In this document: positions 32,546 to 41,163 of the stretch, in pieces
Numbering within the stretch: the first letter of the stretch is position 1
Layout: every line of letters starts with the position of its first letter
Source: Citreicoccus inhibens
GTDB lineage: Bacteria; Myxococcota; Myxococcia; Myxococcales; Myxococcaceae
DNA: 64,000 nt
Direction of reading: 5' to 3'
Assembly: GCF_019039035.1 (NCBI RefSeq)
Contig: NZ_JAHNZT010000028.1
Span: 1 to 64,000, forward strand
Translations under genes and position numbers: made by a program
Notes under the pieces: generated by a model
Seen by the model: the letters and a program-made list of their open reading frames with translations, nothing else
What the model was told of the DNA's origin: nothing
The model's database searches: none

Positions 32546-33493
32546 CTACCCGTCCAGGTCGTGCAGCACGTCGAGCGGCAGCGGCGTGGCGTCCGTCACC
32601 GTGCCATCCATGTCGGTGGGCAGCGACGACGGATCCACGTCCGGAGGCGGGGCGTCATCACACGGCGCGGCCACCGGCTGACGCGAAGCGGAGCCAGGGG
32701 GCGGCCGCAGCACGGGCCCCGGAGGAGGCAGCCCCGAGTGGCGGCGCGCGGCCTCCATCAGCGCGTGGTGGTGGCGGTAGCGCGCCTCCACCAGCTTGTG
32801 GATGAGCAGCGGCCCACCGGGCACGCGCCGCGCGGTGAGCGCCTGGGTGGCCTTGCGCACCGGGTAGCGGACGCGGCGGATCTGCACGCGCCAGCCCTTG
32901 GGCGTGAACGTGAAGACGCCGTAGGCGGGGCGCAGATCGCCATCGCGCGGAATGCCCGCGCTGGCGACATCCGCGATGAGCATCCGCCCCACGCGGCGGC
33001 GATAGGGAAAGTGCAGGTGCCCGAAGGCGCACGCCGCGGCGTCCAGGTGCGTGAAGAAGCGCCGCACCGCGTGGTCGTCCAGCGTGGGGTCCAGGGACTC
33101 TTCGAGGTTGCGCGGATTGGCGTGGCAGACGAACAGGTCCTGCCCCTTGCGCGGCGTGTAGCGCACGGAGAAGGGCAGGCTCCCCAGCTGCTGAAGCAGC
33201 GTGTCGCCGAGCTGATCCCGCGTCCAGCGCAGCAGCTCCGTCTTCCAGTGGTCCCGCTCGCGGTATGCCCCGCCCAGGTAGTTCCCCGCGAGGTAGCAGT
33301 CGGTGTTGCCCATCAGCAGCGAGTCGCAGCGACTGGTGAGCAGCTCCACCGTCTCTCGGGGGTGGGCCCCGCGCAGCGCCAGGTCACCCGCCGCGACGAT
33401 GTAGTCGGGGGCGACCGAGCGCGCGATGTCCTCGAGGACCGCCTCGCAGGCAGGAAGATTGCCGTGTATGTCCGCGAGGATGGCGACCCGCAT
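32546..33493 (-). CDS. YfcE/MJ0936-type metallophosphoesterase
   Basis: The protein has about 315 residues. The front half is a metallophosphoesterase: ILADIHGNLPACEAVL at the start, AAGDLALRGAHP, LLMGNTDCYLAG, the metal-ligand segment LFVCHANPRN and ACAFGHLHFPYRRR. The back ~80 residues are a Pro/Ala/Asp-rich low-complexity tail. ATG 33493 is preferred over 33505. The gene ends the phoB-phoR-phosphoesterase run; its start lies 13 bases before the phoR stop. The function of such diadenosine/cyclic-nucleotide-type phosphoesterases beside phoR is not established. Confidence 0.85.
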   Translation of the reverse strand: MRVAILADIHGNLPACEAVLEDIARSVAPDYIVAAGDLALRGAHPRETVELLTSRCDSLLMGNTDCYLAGNYLGGAYRERDHWKTELLRWTRDQLGDTLLQQLGSLPFSVRYTPRKGQDLFVCHANPRNLEESLDPTLDDHAVRRFFTHLDAAACAFGHLHFPYRRRVGRMLIADVASAGIPRDGDLRPAYGVFTFTPKGWRVQIRRVRYPVRKATQALTARRVPGGPLLIHKLVEARYRHHHALMEAARRHSGLPPPGPVLRPPPGSASRQPVAAPCDDAPPPDVDPSSLPTDMDGTVTDATPLPLDVLHDLDG

Positions 33494-33506
33494 GGTCGCG
33501 CCCATC

Positions 33507-34862
33507 CTATCCGGTCGCCGCCTCCGGGGTAGCCGCGGGCAGAAAAATCGTGAAGGTGCTGCCCACGTTCGGCTGGCTCTCCACCTTGATCTCCCCCGCC
33601 ATGGCGCCCACCAGATGTTTCACGATGGAGAGCCCCAGCCCCGTGCCGCCCATGTCCCGGCTGCGGCCCTTGTCCACGCGGTAGAATCTCTCGAATATCC
33701 GGTAAAGATGTTTTTGCTCGATTCCGACGCCGGTGTCCTGGACTCGCACCACGCAGCGGCCTTCCTCGAGGGTGCCGTAGACGTCCACGCGGCCGCCGGC
33801 GGGGGTGTACTTCACGGCGTTGTCGAGGAGGTTGAGGAGCACCTGCTCGATGGCGCGCTCGTCACCCTGGGCGCGCAGGTCGGGGGGCACGTGCAGCTCG
33901 ATGTGCTGTGACTTGCCCTCGGCCTTGATGCGCACGGCCTCCGCGGCGCGCGCGGACGCGATGGCCAGGGGGACGCGGGCCTGTTGGAGGTGCACCTCGC
34001 GGGCCTCCAGGCGGGAGAGCTCCAGCAGGTCCTCCACCAGCTCGGAGAGGCGCTCGGACTGGCGGTGGATGATGTCCACCATCTTGGGCGCCACGTGGGG
34101 GTCGTTCAGCGCGCCGCCCTGGAGCGTCTCGGCGTAGCCGCGAATCGCGGTGATGGGCGTGCGCAGCTCGTGCGAGACGTTGGCGACGAAGTCCTTGCGC
34201 ACCTTCTCCAGGCGGCGCAGCTCGGTGACGTCATGGAAGACGGCGGCGCTGCCGGGCAGGTCTCCCCCCAGGGGCGTCACCCGCAGCGACAGGGTGCGAG
34301 GAAACAGGCCCTCGAGTGTCAGCTCCAGCCGCGTGGACTCGCCCTCGCGACAGGCGCGCATCACCGCGTCGTTGAGGGCCTCGTTGCGGATGAGGGCGAG
34401 CGGTCGCTGGCCGATGATTCCGCCCGCGGGCCGGTGGAGCATCTGCGCGAGCGCGTCGTTGTGGCGCACCACGGTGCCCTCGGCATCGGTGACCCAGATG
34501 CCCTCGGCCATGCCGTCCAGGACGGCGGTGAGCGTGCGCGCCCCTTGGATGAGCTCCGCGTTGCGCGCGGACAGCTGGGAGTGGAGCGAGTCGATGGCGC
34601 CCTCCAGGCTGGTGAACTCATCGAGCCGGTCCGATGGCGGGCCCATGGTCGAGTTGCCATCGGCGCGCCCGAGCGTCTTGCGCGCCAGGGCGCGAAGCTG
34701 CTGCTCGGACACCTGTCGGCTCGTTCCCAGCGCGATGGCAGAGCCCGCCAGCGTCACGAGCGACGCGGCCAGCGCGCCTCCCGGCTGACCGAAGAGCGCG
34801 AGCAACACGGCCACCAGCGCGGCCGGAAGCAGCAGCGGGACCAGGATGGTGCGCAGGGACAT
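33507..34862 (-). CDS. phoR: PhoR-like sensor histidine kinase
   Basis: This 451-residue membrane kinase has two N-terminal helices (TILVPLLLPAALVAVLLALF and the next segment), a PAS domain (about 110-210; EGIWVTDAEGTVVRHNDALA), a HisKA domain with the phospho-His in SHELRTPITAIRGYAETL and an HATPase with N-box NLLDNAVKYTP, G1 DTGVGIEQKH and G2 GGTGLGLSIV. This layout is that of PhoR. It would phosphorylate the regulator directly upstream (34869-35549), six bases away. Whether it also serves the kinase-less pst-linked regulator at 20.8 kb cannot be told. Confidence 0.9.
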   Translation of the reverse strand: MSLRTILVPLLLPAALVAVLLALFGQPGGALAASLVTLAGSAIALGTSRQVSEQQLRALARKTLGRADGNSTMGPPSDRLDEFTSLEGAIDSLHSQLSARNAELIQGARTLTAVLDGMAEGIWVTDAEGTVVRHNDALAQMLHRPAGGIIGQRPLALIRNEALNDAVMRACREGESTRLELTLEGLFPRTLSLRVTPLGGDLPGSAAVFHDVTELRRLEKVRKDFVANVSHELRTPITAIRGYAETLQGGALNDPHVAPKMVDIIHRQSERLSELVEDLLELSRLEAREVHLQQARVPLAIASARAAEAVRIKAEGKSQHIELHVPPDLRAQGDERAIEQVLLNLLDNAVKYTPAGGRVDVYGTLEEGRCVVRVQDTGVGIEQKHLYRIFERFYRVDKGRSRDMGGTGLGLSIVKHLVGAMAGEIKVESQPNVGSTFTIFLPAATPEAATG

Positions 34863-34868
34863 GTCGCC

Positions 34869-35549
34869 TCAGGGGGGGCTGAGCTTGTAGCCGACGCCTC
34901 GCACCGTCTCGATGATGTCGCCGGCGGGGCCGAGCTTCTCGCGAAGGCGCTTGATGTGCGTGTCCACCGTGCGGGTGTGGATCTCCGCTTGAATGCCCCA
35001 GACATCGGACAGGAGCACCTCGCGCGTCTGCACGCGGTCGCTGCGCTCCAGCAGGGTGCGCAGCAGCCGGAACTCCAGCGCGGTGAGCACCACTTCCTCG
35101 CCCTTGACGCGCACCTGATGGCGCGACGTGTCCAGGCTGATCTCCCCCGCGGACAGCACCGCCGCGGGGCCTTCCTCCGCGTCCGCGCGGCGCAGCACGG
35201 CCTTGACGCGGAGGAGCAGCTCGCGGACGGAGAAGGGCTTCACCACGTAGTCATCCGCGCCCAGCTCCAGCCCCTGGATGCGGTCGGCTTCCTGGCCGCG
35301 CGCGCTCACGATGACGACGGCGGTCTTCTTGAGGTCCGGGTCGCTCTTGAGCATCCGCAGGACCTCGCCGCCCGCCACATCGGGGAGCATGAGGTCCAAC
35401 AGGACGAGGTCCGGCGGGGCGGCGCGCGCCCGGGCCAGCCCGCCAGCGCCCGTGTTCGCTGACTCGGTCTCGAAACCCGCGGCGCGAAGGTTGTAGTCGA
35501 CGAGCCCGGCGAGGTCCTGCTCGTCCTCGATGATCAGGATGCGTGCCAT
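34869..35549 (-). CDS. phoB: PhoB-like response regulator
   Basis: This 226-residue OmpR-family regulator has a receiver (IIEDEQDL, phosphoacceptor Asp in LLDLMLPDVAG, Lys in YVVKPFS) and a winged helix (LTALEFRLLRTLLERSDRVQ, then DTHIKRLREKL and TVRGVGYKL). It is closely similar in layout to the pst-linked regulator at 20788-21477, and the two may share target sites. It is cotranscribed with the PhoR-like kinase six bases downstream. No PHO-box-like repeat was seen before this gene. Confidence 0.9.
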   Translation of the reverse strand: MARILIIEDEQDLAGLVDYNLRAAGFETESANTGAGGLARARAAPPDLVLLDLMLPDVAGGEVLRMLKSDPDLKKTAVVIVSARGQEADRIQGLELGADDYVVKPFSVRELLLRVKAVLRRADAEEGPAAVLSAGEISLDTSRHQVRVKGEEVVLTALEFRLLRTLLERSDRVQTREVLLSDVWGIQAEIHTRTVDTHIKRLREKLGPAGDIIETVRGVGYKLSPP

Positions 35550-35625
35550 GTGTCCGGCCCCCCTACCAGAATCCGTGTCGTGCGCTTTGTAGCAAGCCTG
35601 CGACGAAACCCCAGCGCTCCGGGCT

Positions 35626-35642
35626 CGCCCGCTCGCCGGGCG
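35626..35642 (-). terminator. possible hairpin after the lipoprotein gene
   Basis: CGCCCG, a five-base CTCGC loop, and CGGGCG form a 6-bp stem between the lipoprotein stop and the phoB-like gene start. It is short and has no T-run. Confidence 0.3.
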
Positions 35643-35655
35643 GCCCGAGGGTCGC

Positions 35656-36153
35656 TCACGGCGCGAGCGTGGGGTCGCAGTCCTGGGCGGCGAGCGTCAG
35701 CGGCGCGGCGACCAGCGTGGCGTTGCGGCCCGCGTTGACCTCTCGGAGGTAGTTGCAGGAGCTGCCCAGGAAGCGCGGCGGGCTGTCCGAGGACAGCGCC
35801 TCGATGACCAGGGCGTAGTCGCGGCCCACGGGCACGTCCACCTCCAGCGCCTGGGACGCGCTCTCCAGGTTGACCGGGAAGCGCAGCGCACGGGCCTGGT
35901 GGCCAGCGCCGTTGGTCAGCATGAGGAGGGCGTCGGAGGTCACCTGTCCGGCCAGACAGGTGCGCTGCAGGTCGGCGCAGCTGCGGCGTGAGCCGTCCTT
36001 GAGGACGACGACCTGGAAGGCCCCCAACTGGCTGGCGGCCGAGGCGCTGACGCGCAGCTCCATGCCCAGGTTCGCGCCCTCATCGAGGGACTCGGAGCCG
36101 CATGCGGCGAGCCCCAGGCACAGCGCGGCGGAAAGGAAGAGGCGCTTGCTCAT
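35656..36153 (-). CDS. putative lipoprotein of unknown function
   Basis: This 165-residue protein has the lipoprotein signal MSKRLFLSAALCLGLAAC. The mature part is probably beta-rich (MELRVSASAASQLGAFQVVV, then RFPVNLESASQALEVDVPVG) and contains a few Cys that could form disulfides (CADLQRTCLA; SSCNYLRE; QDCDP). No family was recognised with certainty. Its ATG overlaps the stop of the TPR-like gene by four bases, so the two are translated together and probably act together in the envelope. Confidence 0.75.
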   Translation of the reverse strand: MSKRLFLSAALCLGLAACGSESLDEGANLGMELRVSASAASQLGAFQVVVLKDGSRRSCADLQRTCLAGQVTSDALLMLTNGAGHQARALRFPVNLESASQALEVDVPVGRDYALVIEALSSDSPPRFLGSSCNYLREVNAGRNATLVAAPLTLAAQDCDPTLAP

Positions 36154-37064
36154 TGCGGATCCACGCGGACGGTGATGGGGACGCGACCGCGCTCCCCCGA
36201 GGACGAGAGGGCCACGACCCCCGCCGTGCCCCCGATGGCGACCGCGCCCACGGCCACCCACAGCCAGGGGCTCTTGTACCAGGGCCGGGAGGTGTCCTCG
36301 GCGACGGCCGGGGCCGCCACGGCCCGGGGCATCACCTGGAACACGAGTGGCTGATACGAATCCCCGCGTCCGGCCAGCCGGCGCTGCGCCGCGTCCGCGA
36401 CCTCGAAGTAGTACTCGACCTCGTACGAGGTGGGCTCCGCCGGCAGCTCGTAGGCGGGCACCGTCGCGCGGTAGTGCTCTGGCGCGCCGCGCTCTCGCGA
36501 GAAGTCCACGGAGTTGAAGCCCTGGGCTCCCACGCGCCGGTAGAAGAGGCGCGCTCGGGCGCCCAGCGCCATGTCCTGGATGGTCGCGGTCACCACCACG
36601 GGCTCACCTGGCGTGGGGTCCGGGATGGGGTCCACCTCCAGCGTGACGGGGCGCAGCCGGCGACTCTTGATGTCCTCCTTCAGCTTCGCGAACAGGGCCC
36701 GGATCTTCGGCGGGGCGCTGCGGGCCAGCTCGAAGTCGGGGCGGGCCTGGAGCAGCTTCTCATAGGCCGCGCGCGCGAGCGTCTCGTCGCCGAGGTAGAG
36801 CGCCGTGAGGCCCTGGAGGCGGTAGAGCTCCACGAGCTGATCATCGGTCACGTCCGGCGCGTCCAGGCCCGCCTGCACCGTCTTCAGCGCCGCCTCAAAC
36901 TCACCGGCGTCCAACTGGGCCCGTGCCTGGGCAATCTCCGGGCTCGCGAGCCCAATCTGTGAGAAATGGGGAGGGGGAAAGAGGGGACGGGCGGAGCTGG
37001 GCACGGCGAGCGCCACTCCCAGGATACAGACACCCACACGCATGCTGGTGGCTTGACGACGCAT
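36150..37064 (-). CDS. TPR-containing envelope protein with C-terminal membrane helix
   Basis: The protein has about 304 residues from ATG 37064. It has an N-terminal hydrophobic segment (MRVGVCILGVALAVPSSARP), a TPR-like helical region (AQLDAGEFEAALKTVQAGLD, then LYRLQGLTALYLGDETLARA), a beta-rich central domain of about 120 residues and a C-terminal membrane helix (PWLWVAVGAVAIGGTAGVVA). Proteins of this layout are common in myxobacterial genomes, but their role is unknown. It is coupled to the lipoprotein gene by a four-base overlap. ATG 37043 is an alternative start. Confidence 0.7.
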   Translation of the reverse strand: MRRQATSMRVGVCILGVALAVPSSARPLFPPPHFSQIGLASPEIAQARAQLDAGEFEAALKTVQAGLDAPDVTDDQLVELYRLQGLTALYLGDETLARAAYEKLLQARPDFELARSAPPKIRALFAKLKEDIKSRRLRPVTLEVDPIPDPTPGEPVVVTATIQDMALGARARLFYRRVGAQGFNSVDFSRERGAPEHYRATVPAYELPAEPTSYEVEYYFEVADAAQRRLAGRGDSYQPLVFQVMPRAVAAPAVAEDTSRPWYKSPWLWVAVGAVAIGGTAGVVALSSSGERGRVPITVRVDPQ

Positions 37065-37173
37065 CAGTAGGTGGAAAGTACCAGAGGCGTGTCCGAGGGA
37101 TCCATTGTGGGCGTGGGCCGACGCGTCACGATGGGGTGTCGAGGACACGGAGCCGATCGTGGACTCCGGCGTG

Positions 37174-37202
37174 TTGACTGCAAGGGGGAGTCCCTCTATG
37201 TT
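37174..37202 (+). promoter_or_regulatory. sigma-70-like promoter of the yceD-rpmF-plsX-fab cluster
   Basis: TTGACT at 37174-37179 and TATGTT at 37197-37202 are separated by exactly 17 bases. Transcription would start near 37209, about 23 bases before the yceD ATG. Five of six and four of six bases match the consensus boxes. Confidence 0.6.
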
Positions 37203-37231
37203 GCGCGCCCTTTTGCCTGGAAGCCTTGTAG

Positions 37232-37831
37232 ATGGTCGTAAAGATTGAACAAATCAAAGAGACGGGGCTGACGCTCGACGAGCCCGTGGGTCTCCCTCTG
37301 CTGACGGAGGTGCTGGAGGGCGCGGCGCCCGGCACGGACACCGGCTTTCAGGCGACCGGTCCGTCCACGCTCCACGCGACCTTCCGCAAGGTCAGCGGTG
37401 GCGTGCTGCTCGAGGGCAAGCTCACGGCGCACGTGAAGGCGCCCTGCAAGCGCTGCCTCGCCGAGGTGACGCTCGACCTGCCCGTGTCCTTCCTGCTCAA
37501 CCTGGTGCCGGAGTCCCTGGCCCGAGGCGACGACTTCAATGACGACGATGAGTCGTCCATGGAGAAGAAGGAGCGAGGGCAGGGAGAGTCCGGAGGCTCG
37601 TTCGAGCTGGAGTCGGCGGACCAGCAGGTCTTCGATGGAAAGACGATCGATCTGGATCCGATCGTCCGGGAACAGGTATTGCTCGCGCTCCCGATGAACG
37701 CGGTCTGTCGGGAAGACTGCCAGGGGCTCTGTGCGCAGTGCGGCCAGAACCTCAATGAGAAGAAGTGCGGCTGTGAGACGAAGGTCGTTGACCCTCGGCT
37801 GGCACCGCTCAAGAACATCAAGCTGAACTGA
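37232..37831 (+). CDS. yceD: YceD/DUF177 family protein
   Basis: This 199-residue protein begins VVKIEQIKETGLTLDEPVG and carries in its second half the DUF177 features: FQATGPSTLHATFRKVSGGV, Cys-x-x-Cys in KAPCKRCLAEV and a C-terminal Cys cluster (VCREDCQGLCAQCGQNLNEK, then KCGCETKVVDPRLAPLKNI). YceD-type genes typically lie directly before rpmF, as here. In E. coli and plants the family affects large-subunit rRNA maturation. It is the first gene of a long cluster behind a clear promoter. Confidence 0.92.
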   Translation: MVVKIEQIKETGLTLDEPVGLPLLTEVLEGAAPGTDTGFQATGPSTLHATFRKVSGGVLLEGKLTAHVKAPCKRCLAEVTLDLPVSFLLNLVPESLARGDDFNDDDESSMEKKERGQGESGGSFELESADQQVFDGKTIDLDPIVREQVLLALPMNAVCREDCQGLCAQCGQNLNEKKCGCETKVVDPRLAPLKNIKLN

Positions 37832-37889
37832 CGGTCCCTATGCCCCTCGCAAGGCGCGGGGGGGGACGGGATCGAAGCCGAGGTGAGTC

Positions 37890-38075
37890 GTGGGAGTTCC
37901 CAAGAAGCGGACGTCGAAGATGCGCCGGGATCGCCGCCGGGCGGCCAACAACAACCTGCGGTCGGCCGTGCAGGTCATCAAGTGCGCCAAGTGCAAGGAG
38001 CCGGTGCTTCCTCACCGCGCCTGTGCGGCGTGCGGAACGTACGGCGGCCGAGAGGTCATCGCGACGCAGGCGTAG
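37890..38075 (+). CDS. rpmF: 50S ribosomal protein L32
   Basis: This 61-residue protein starts at GTG 37890 (GVPKKRTSKMRRDRRRAANN), with a zinc-ribbon near the C-terminus (CAKCKEPVLPHRACAACGTYGG: two CxxC pairs nine residues apart). GAGGTGAG lies just upstream. The order yceD-rpmF-plsX-fab is strongly conserved across bacteria and links ribosome and lipid synthesis. The Zn-binding C+ form of L32 is kept here. Confidence 0.97.
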   Translation: MGVPKKRTSKMRRDRRRAANNNLRSAVQVIKCAKCKEPVLPHRACAACGTYGGREVIATQA

Positions 38076-38093
38076 TCCACGGACGCCACGCCA

Positions 38094-39155
38094 GTGCGCC
38101 TCGTCCTCGATGCCATGGGCGGCGATCACGCCCCCGGTGCCGTCGTTGATGGAGGCGTGCTGTTCGCGCGGGCCTACCCCGGGCACGAAGTCGTGCTGGT
38201 CGGGGATGAGGCCCGCGTGCGTCCCGTGCTGGAGAAAGCGGAGCCGCCCGAGAACGTCCTCTTCCGCCATGCCTCTGAGGTGGTGGAGATGGACGAGCAC
38301 GCGTCGGCGGCCTTCCGACGCAAGCGTGATTCCTCGCTCCGGGTGGGCTTCGAGCTCGTCCGCGATGGCGAGGCGTCCGCGTTGGTCTCCGCCGGCAACT
38401 CCGGGGCGGTGATGGCTGGAGGGCTGCTGACGCTGGGGCGCATCCCCGGGGTCGAGCGGCCGGCCATCGCGGCGCTGTTCCCGGCGCTCAAGGGCGGCGG
38501 GCGGTGCCTGTTGTTGGACGCGGGCGCCAACGTGGACTGCCGGCCCTTGCACCTGGCCCAGTTCGCCGTGCTCGGTGAGGCGTACGTGCGGATGCGCCTG
38601 GGCATCGCGCGTCCTCGCGTGGCGGTGCTCTCCAACGGCGAGGAGCCCTCGAAGGGAACGGTGCTCACCCGCGAGGCGAGCGCGCTGCTGCGCGGCTCCC
38701 CGCTGGAGTTCGTGGGCTACGTGGAGGGCAAGGACCTGTTCTCCGGCGACGTGGAGGTCGTCGTGACAGATGGGTTCACCGGAAATGTCGTGCTCAAGAC
38801 ATCCGAGGGCGTGGGCATGGGCATGGCAGGGCTCATGCGGCAGGCCATCGAGAAGCGAGGCGGCCTGCCCGAGAAGCTCGGCGCGTTGCTCCTCAAGCCG
38901 ACCTTGGCGGGGCTGCGCCGCGTCATGGACTATGCCGAGTATGGCGGCGCGCCGCTCCTCGGTATCCAGGGCGTGGGCATCGTCGCGCACGGCCGGTCGT
39001 CGCCGCGCGCCATCTTCAACGCGCTCGTCACGGCGCTGCAGGCGGCGCGCTCGGGCATGCACGAGGAGATGACACGTTGCATTCGCAACGCGGCTGCATG
39101 GCTCCCTGCCCAGCAGAAGGGAAAGAAGGCGACAGACGCTAACGAATCCGATTAG
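38094..39155 (+). CDS. plsX: phosphate acyltransferase PlsX
   Basis: This 353-residue enzyme makes acyl-phosphate from acyl-ACP and phosphate, the first step of phospholipid synthesis with PlsY. The start is GTG 38094 (RLVLDAMGGDHAPGAVVDG), which carries the conserved MGGDHAP motif. Further conserved segments include SALVSAGNSGAVMAGGL, VVTDGFTGNVVLKTSEGVG and the C-terminal GAPLLGIQGVGIVAHGRSSP. It follows rpmF by 18 bases. The enzyme is soluble but acts at the membrane surface. Confidence 0.96.
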   Translation: MRLVLDAMGGDHAPGAVVDGGVLFARAYPGHEVVLVGDEARVRPVLEKAEPPENVLFRHASEVVEMDEHASAAFRRKRDSSLRVGFELVRDGEASALVSAGNSGAVMAGGLLTLGRIPGVERPAIAALFPALKGGGRCLLLDAGANVDCRPLHLAQFAVLGEAYVRMRLGIARPRVAVLSNGEEPSKGTVLTREASALLRGSPLEFVGYVEGKDLFSGDVEVVVTDGFTGNVVLKTSEGVGMGMAGLMRQAIEKRGGLPEKLGALLLKPTLAGLRRVMDYAEYGGAPLLGIQGVGIVAHGRSSPRAIFNALVTALQAARSGMHEEMTRCIRNAAAWLPAQQKGKKATDANESD

Positions 39156-39201
39156 AGAACGATGGCCGAGCGTTGGGGTCCGATGACACTCCGGAGTTCC
39201 C

Positions 39202-40200
39202 GTGGAACGCACCCAAATCGTCGGAACCGGTTCGTACGCCCCCTCGCGCGTCCTCACCAATCAGGACTTGGAGCGCCTCGTTGACACCACCGATGCGTGG
39301 ATTCGAGAACGCACCGGCATCGAGGAGCGCCGTCAGGCCGCGCCCGATGAGTCAACCAGCGACATGGCCGTCCAGGCGGCGCGGCCCGCGCTGGCCATGG
39401 CGGGCATCCAACCCGAGGACCTGGACCTCATCGTCGTCGGCACCGTGACGCCCGACATGCCCATGCCCTCCTGCGCGGCGTTCGTGCAGGCGAAGCTGGG
39501 GGCCCGGCGCGCCTTTGCCTTCGATGTGGCCGCGGCCTGCTCGGGCTCGCTCTATGCGCTGAGCGTGGCGGACCAGTTCGTGCGCACGGGGCAGGCGCGG
39601 CGCGCCCTGGTGATTGGAGCGGAGCTCTTCAGCCGGTCGCTCGACTGGTCGGACCGCAACACGTGCGTGCTCTTCGGCGATGGCGCCGGGGCGCTGGTGC
39701 TGGCGCCCGTGTCGGACACCGACGACTCGGGTCCTCCGCGCGGCATCCTCTCCACGCACCTGCGCACGGACGGCGCCCACGCGGAGATTCTCACCATCCC
39801 TGGCGGGGGCTCGCGCATGCCCATGACGGAGGAGGTGCTGCACGAGCGGCTGAACACCGTGCACATGAACGGCCGGGAGGTCTTCAAGTTCGCCGTGCGA
39901 GCCCTGGTGGACTCCACCCACGAGGCCCTGGCGGCGCACGGGCTCGAGCCGGGCCAGGTCGACCATGTCATTGCGCACCAAGCCAATCTCCGAATCCTGG
40001 AGGCGGTGCTGGCGCGGCTGGAGATTCCGCGCGAAAAGTGCTGGCTCAACCTGCACAAGTACGGCAACACGTCGTCCGCTTCACTGCCCATTTCCCTGGA
40101 TGAAGCGCTGCGCGCTGGCCGCCTGAAGCGCGGGGACATCATCGTGATGATGGCTATTGGCGCCGGGATGACCTGGGGAAGCGCGGTGGTGCGCTGGTAG
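39202..40200 (+). CDS. fabH: beta-ketoacyl-ACP synthase III (FabH)
   Basis: This 332-residue condensing enzyme starts fatty acid chains from acyl-CoA and malonyl-ACP. The start is GTG 39202 (ERTQIVGTGSYAPSRVLTNQ). The catalytic triad is visible: Cys in DVAAACSGSLYAL, His in VIAHQANLRIL and Asn in KYGNTSSASLP. The C-terminus GAGMTWGSAVVRW is typical. Myxobacteria make iso-branched fatty acids, so branched-chain acyl-CoA primers are possible here, but the primer pocket cannot be read. Confidence 0.96.
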   Translation: MERTQIVGTGSYAPSRVLTNQDLERLVDTTDAWIRERTGIEERRQAAPDESTSDMAVQAARPALAMAGIQPEDLDLIVVGTVTPDMPMPSCAAFVQAKLGARRAFAFDVAAACSGSLYALSVADQFVRTGQARRALVIGAELFSRSLDWSDRNTCVLFGDGAGALVLAPVSDTDDSGPPRGILSTHLRTDGAHAEILTIPGGGSRMPMTEEVLHERLNTVHMNGREVFKFAVRALVDSTHEALAAHGLEPGQVDHVIAHQANLRILEAVLARLEIPREKCWLNLHKYGNTSSASLPISLDEALRAGRLKRGDIIVMMAIGAGMTWGSAVVRW

Positions 40201-40224
40201 GACAACAGGAGGTAGGACCGCAAC

Positions 40225-41163
40225 ATGTCGAAGGTCGCGTTCGTTTTCCCGGGGCAGGGCAGTCAGGTCGTTGGGATGGGCAAGGATCTCTACGAGGCAT
40301 TCCCCGAGGCCCGGGCCGTCTTCGACGCCGTGGATGATGCGCTCGGAGAGAAGCTCTCCACGACGTGCTTCGAGGGCCCCGAAGAGGCGCTCAAGCTCAC
40401 CGCCAACACGCAGCCGGCCATCCTGACGGTGTCCCTGGCCGTCCACGCCGTCTTCTCCAAGCGCGGTCCTGCGCCGGCCTTCGTGGCGGGCCACTCGCTG
40501 GGCGAGTACTCCGCCCTGGTGGCCGCTGGGGCCATGGGGTTGGCGGATGCCGCCCGGGCCGTGCGCGCGCGCGGCACGTTCATGCAGGAGGCCGTGCCCG
40601 CGGGCGTGGGGGCCATGGCCGCCGTGCTCGGCCTGGCGCCGGACAAGGTGAAGGCCGCGTGCGATGCGGCCGCGCAGGGGCAGGTGGTGTCCCCGGCCAA
40701 CTACAACTCGCCCGAGCAGACCGTCATCGCCGGAGACGCCGCCGCCGTCGAGCGCGCGGGCGTGCTGTGCAAGGATGCGGGCGCCAAGAAGGTCATGCCG
40801 CTGCCTGTGTCCGCGCCGTTCCACTGCGCGCTGATGGATCCCGTGAAGCCGCGGCTCGCCGAGGTGTTGGGCCGCGTGTCCCTCTCCGCGCCGCGGGTGC
40901 CGGTGGTGACCAACGTGGAGGCGCGGCCGAACTCGGACGTGGCCCGCGTGGTGCCGCTGCTCCTGGAGCAGGTGAGCGCGCCAGTGCGGTGGATTGAGTG
41001 CGTGGAGGCCCTCCACGCCGAGGGCGTCACGCGCGTCATTGAGCTGGGGCCGGGCAAGGTGCTGTGCGGCCTGGTGAAGCGCATCACGAAGGACATTGAG
41101 ACGTTCAACGTGGAGAACACCGCGACCCTGGACAAGGTGCTCGCGGCGCTGGGGGCGGCATGA
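40225..41163 (+). CDS. fabD: malonyl-CoA:ACP transacylase FabD
   Basis: This 312-residue enzyme loads malonate onto ACP. The start is MSKVAFVFPGQGSQVVGMGK, with the conserved FPGQGSQ. The active Ser lies in VAGHSLGEYSAL, the malonate-binding Arg in RAVRARGTFMQEAV and the catalytic His in PVSAPFHCALM. The stop overlaps the fabG start (ATGA at 41160-41163), so the two are translationally coupled. AGGAGGTAGG precedes the ATG. Confidence 0.96.
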   Translation: MSKVAFVFPGQGSQVVGMGKDLYEAFPEARAVFDAVDDALGEKLSTTCFEGPEEALKLTANTQPAILTVSLAVHAVFSKRGPAPAFVAGHSLGEYSALVAAGAMGLADAARAVRARGTFMQEAVPAGVGAMAAVLGLAPDKVKAACDAAAQGQVVSPANYNSPEQTVIAGDAAAVERAGVLCKDAGAKKVMPLPVSAPFHCALMDPVKPRLAEVLGRVSLSAPRVPVVTNVEARPNSDVARVVPLLLEQVSAPVRWIECVEALHAEGVTRVIELGPGKVLCGLVKRITKDIETFNVENTATLDKVLAALGAA

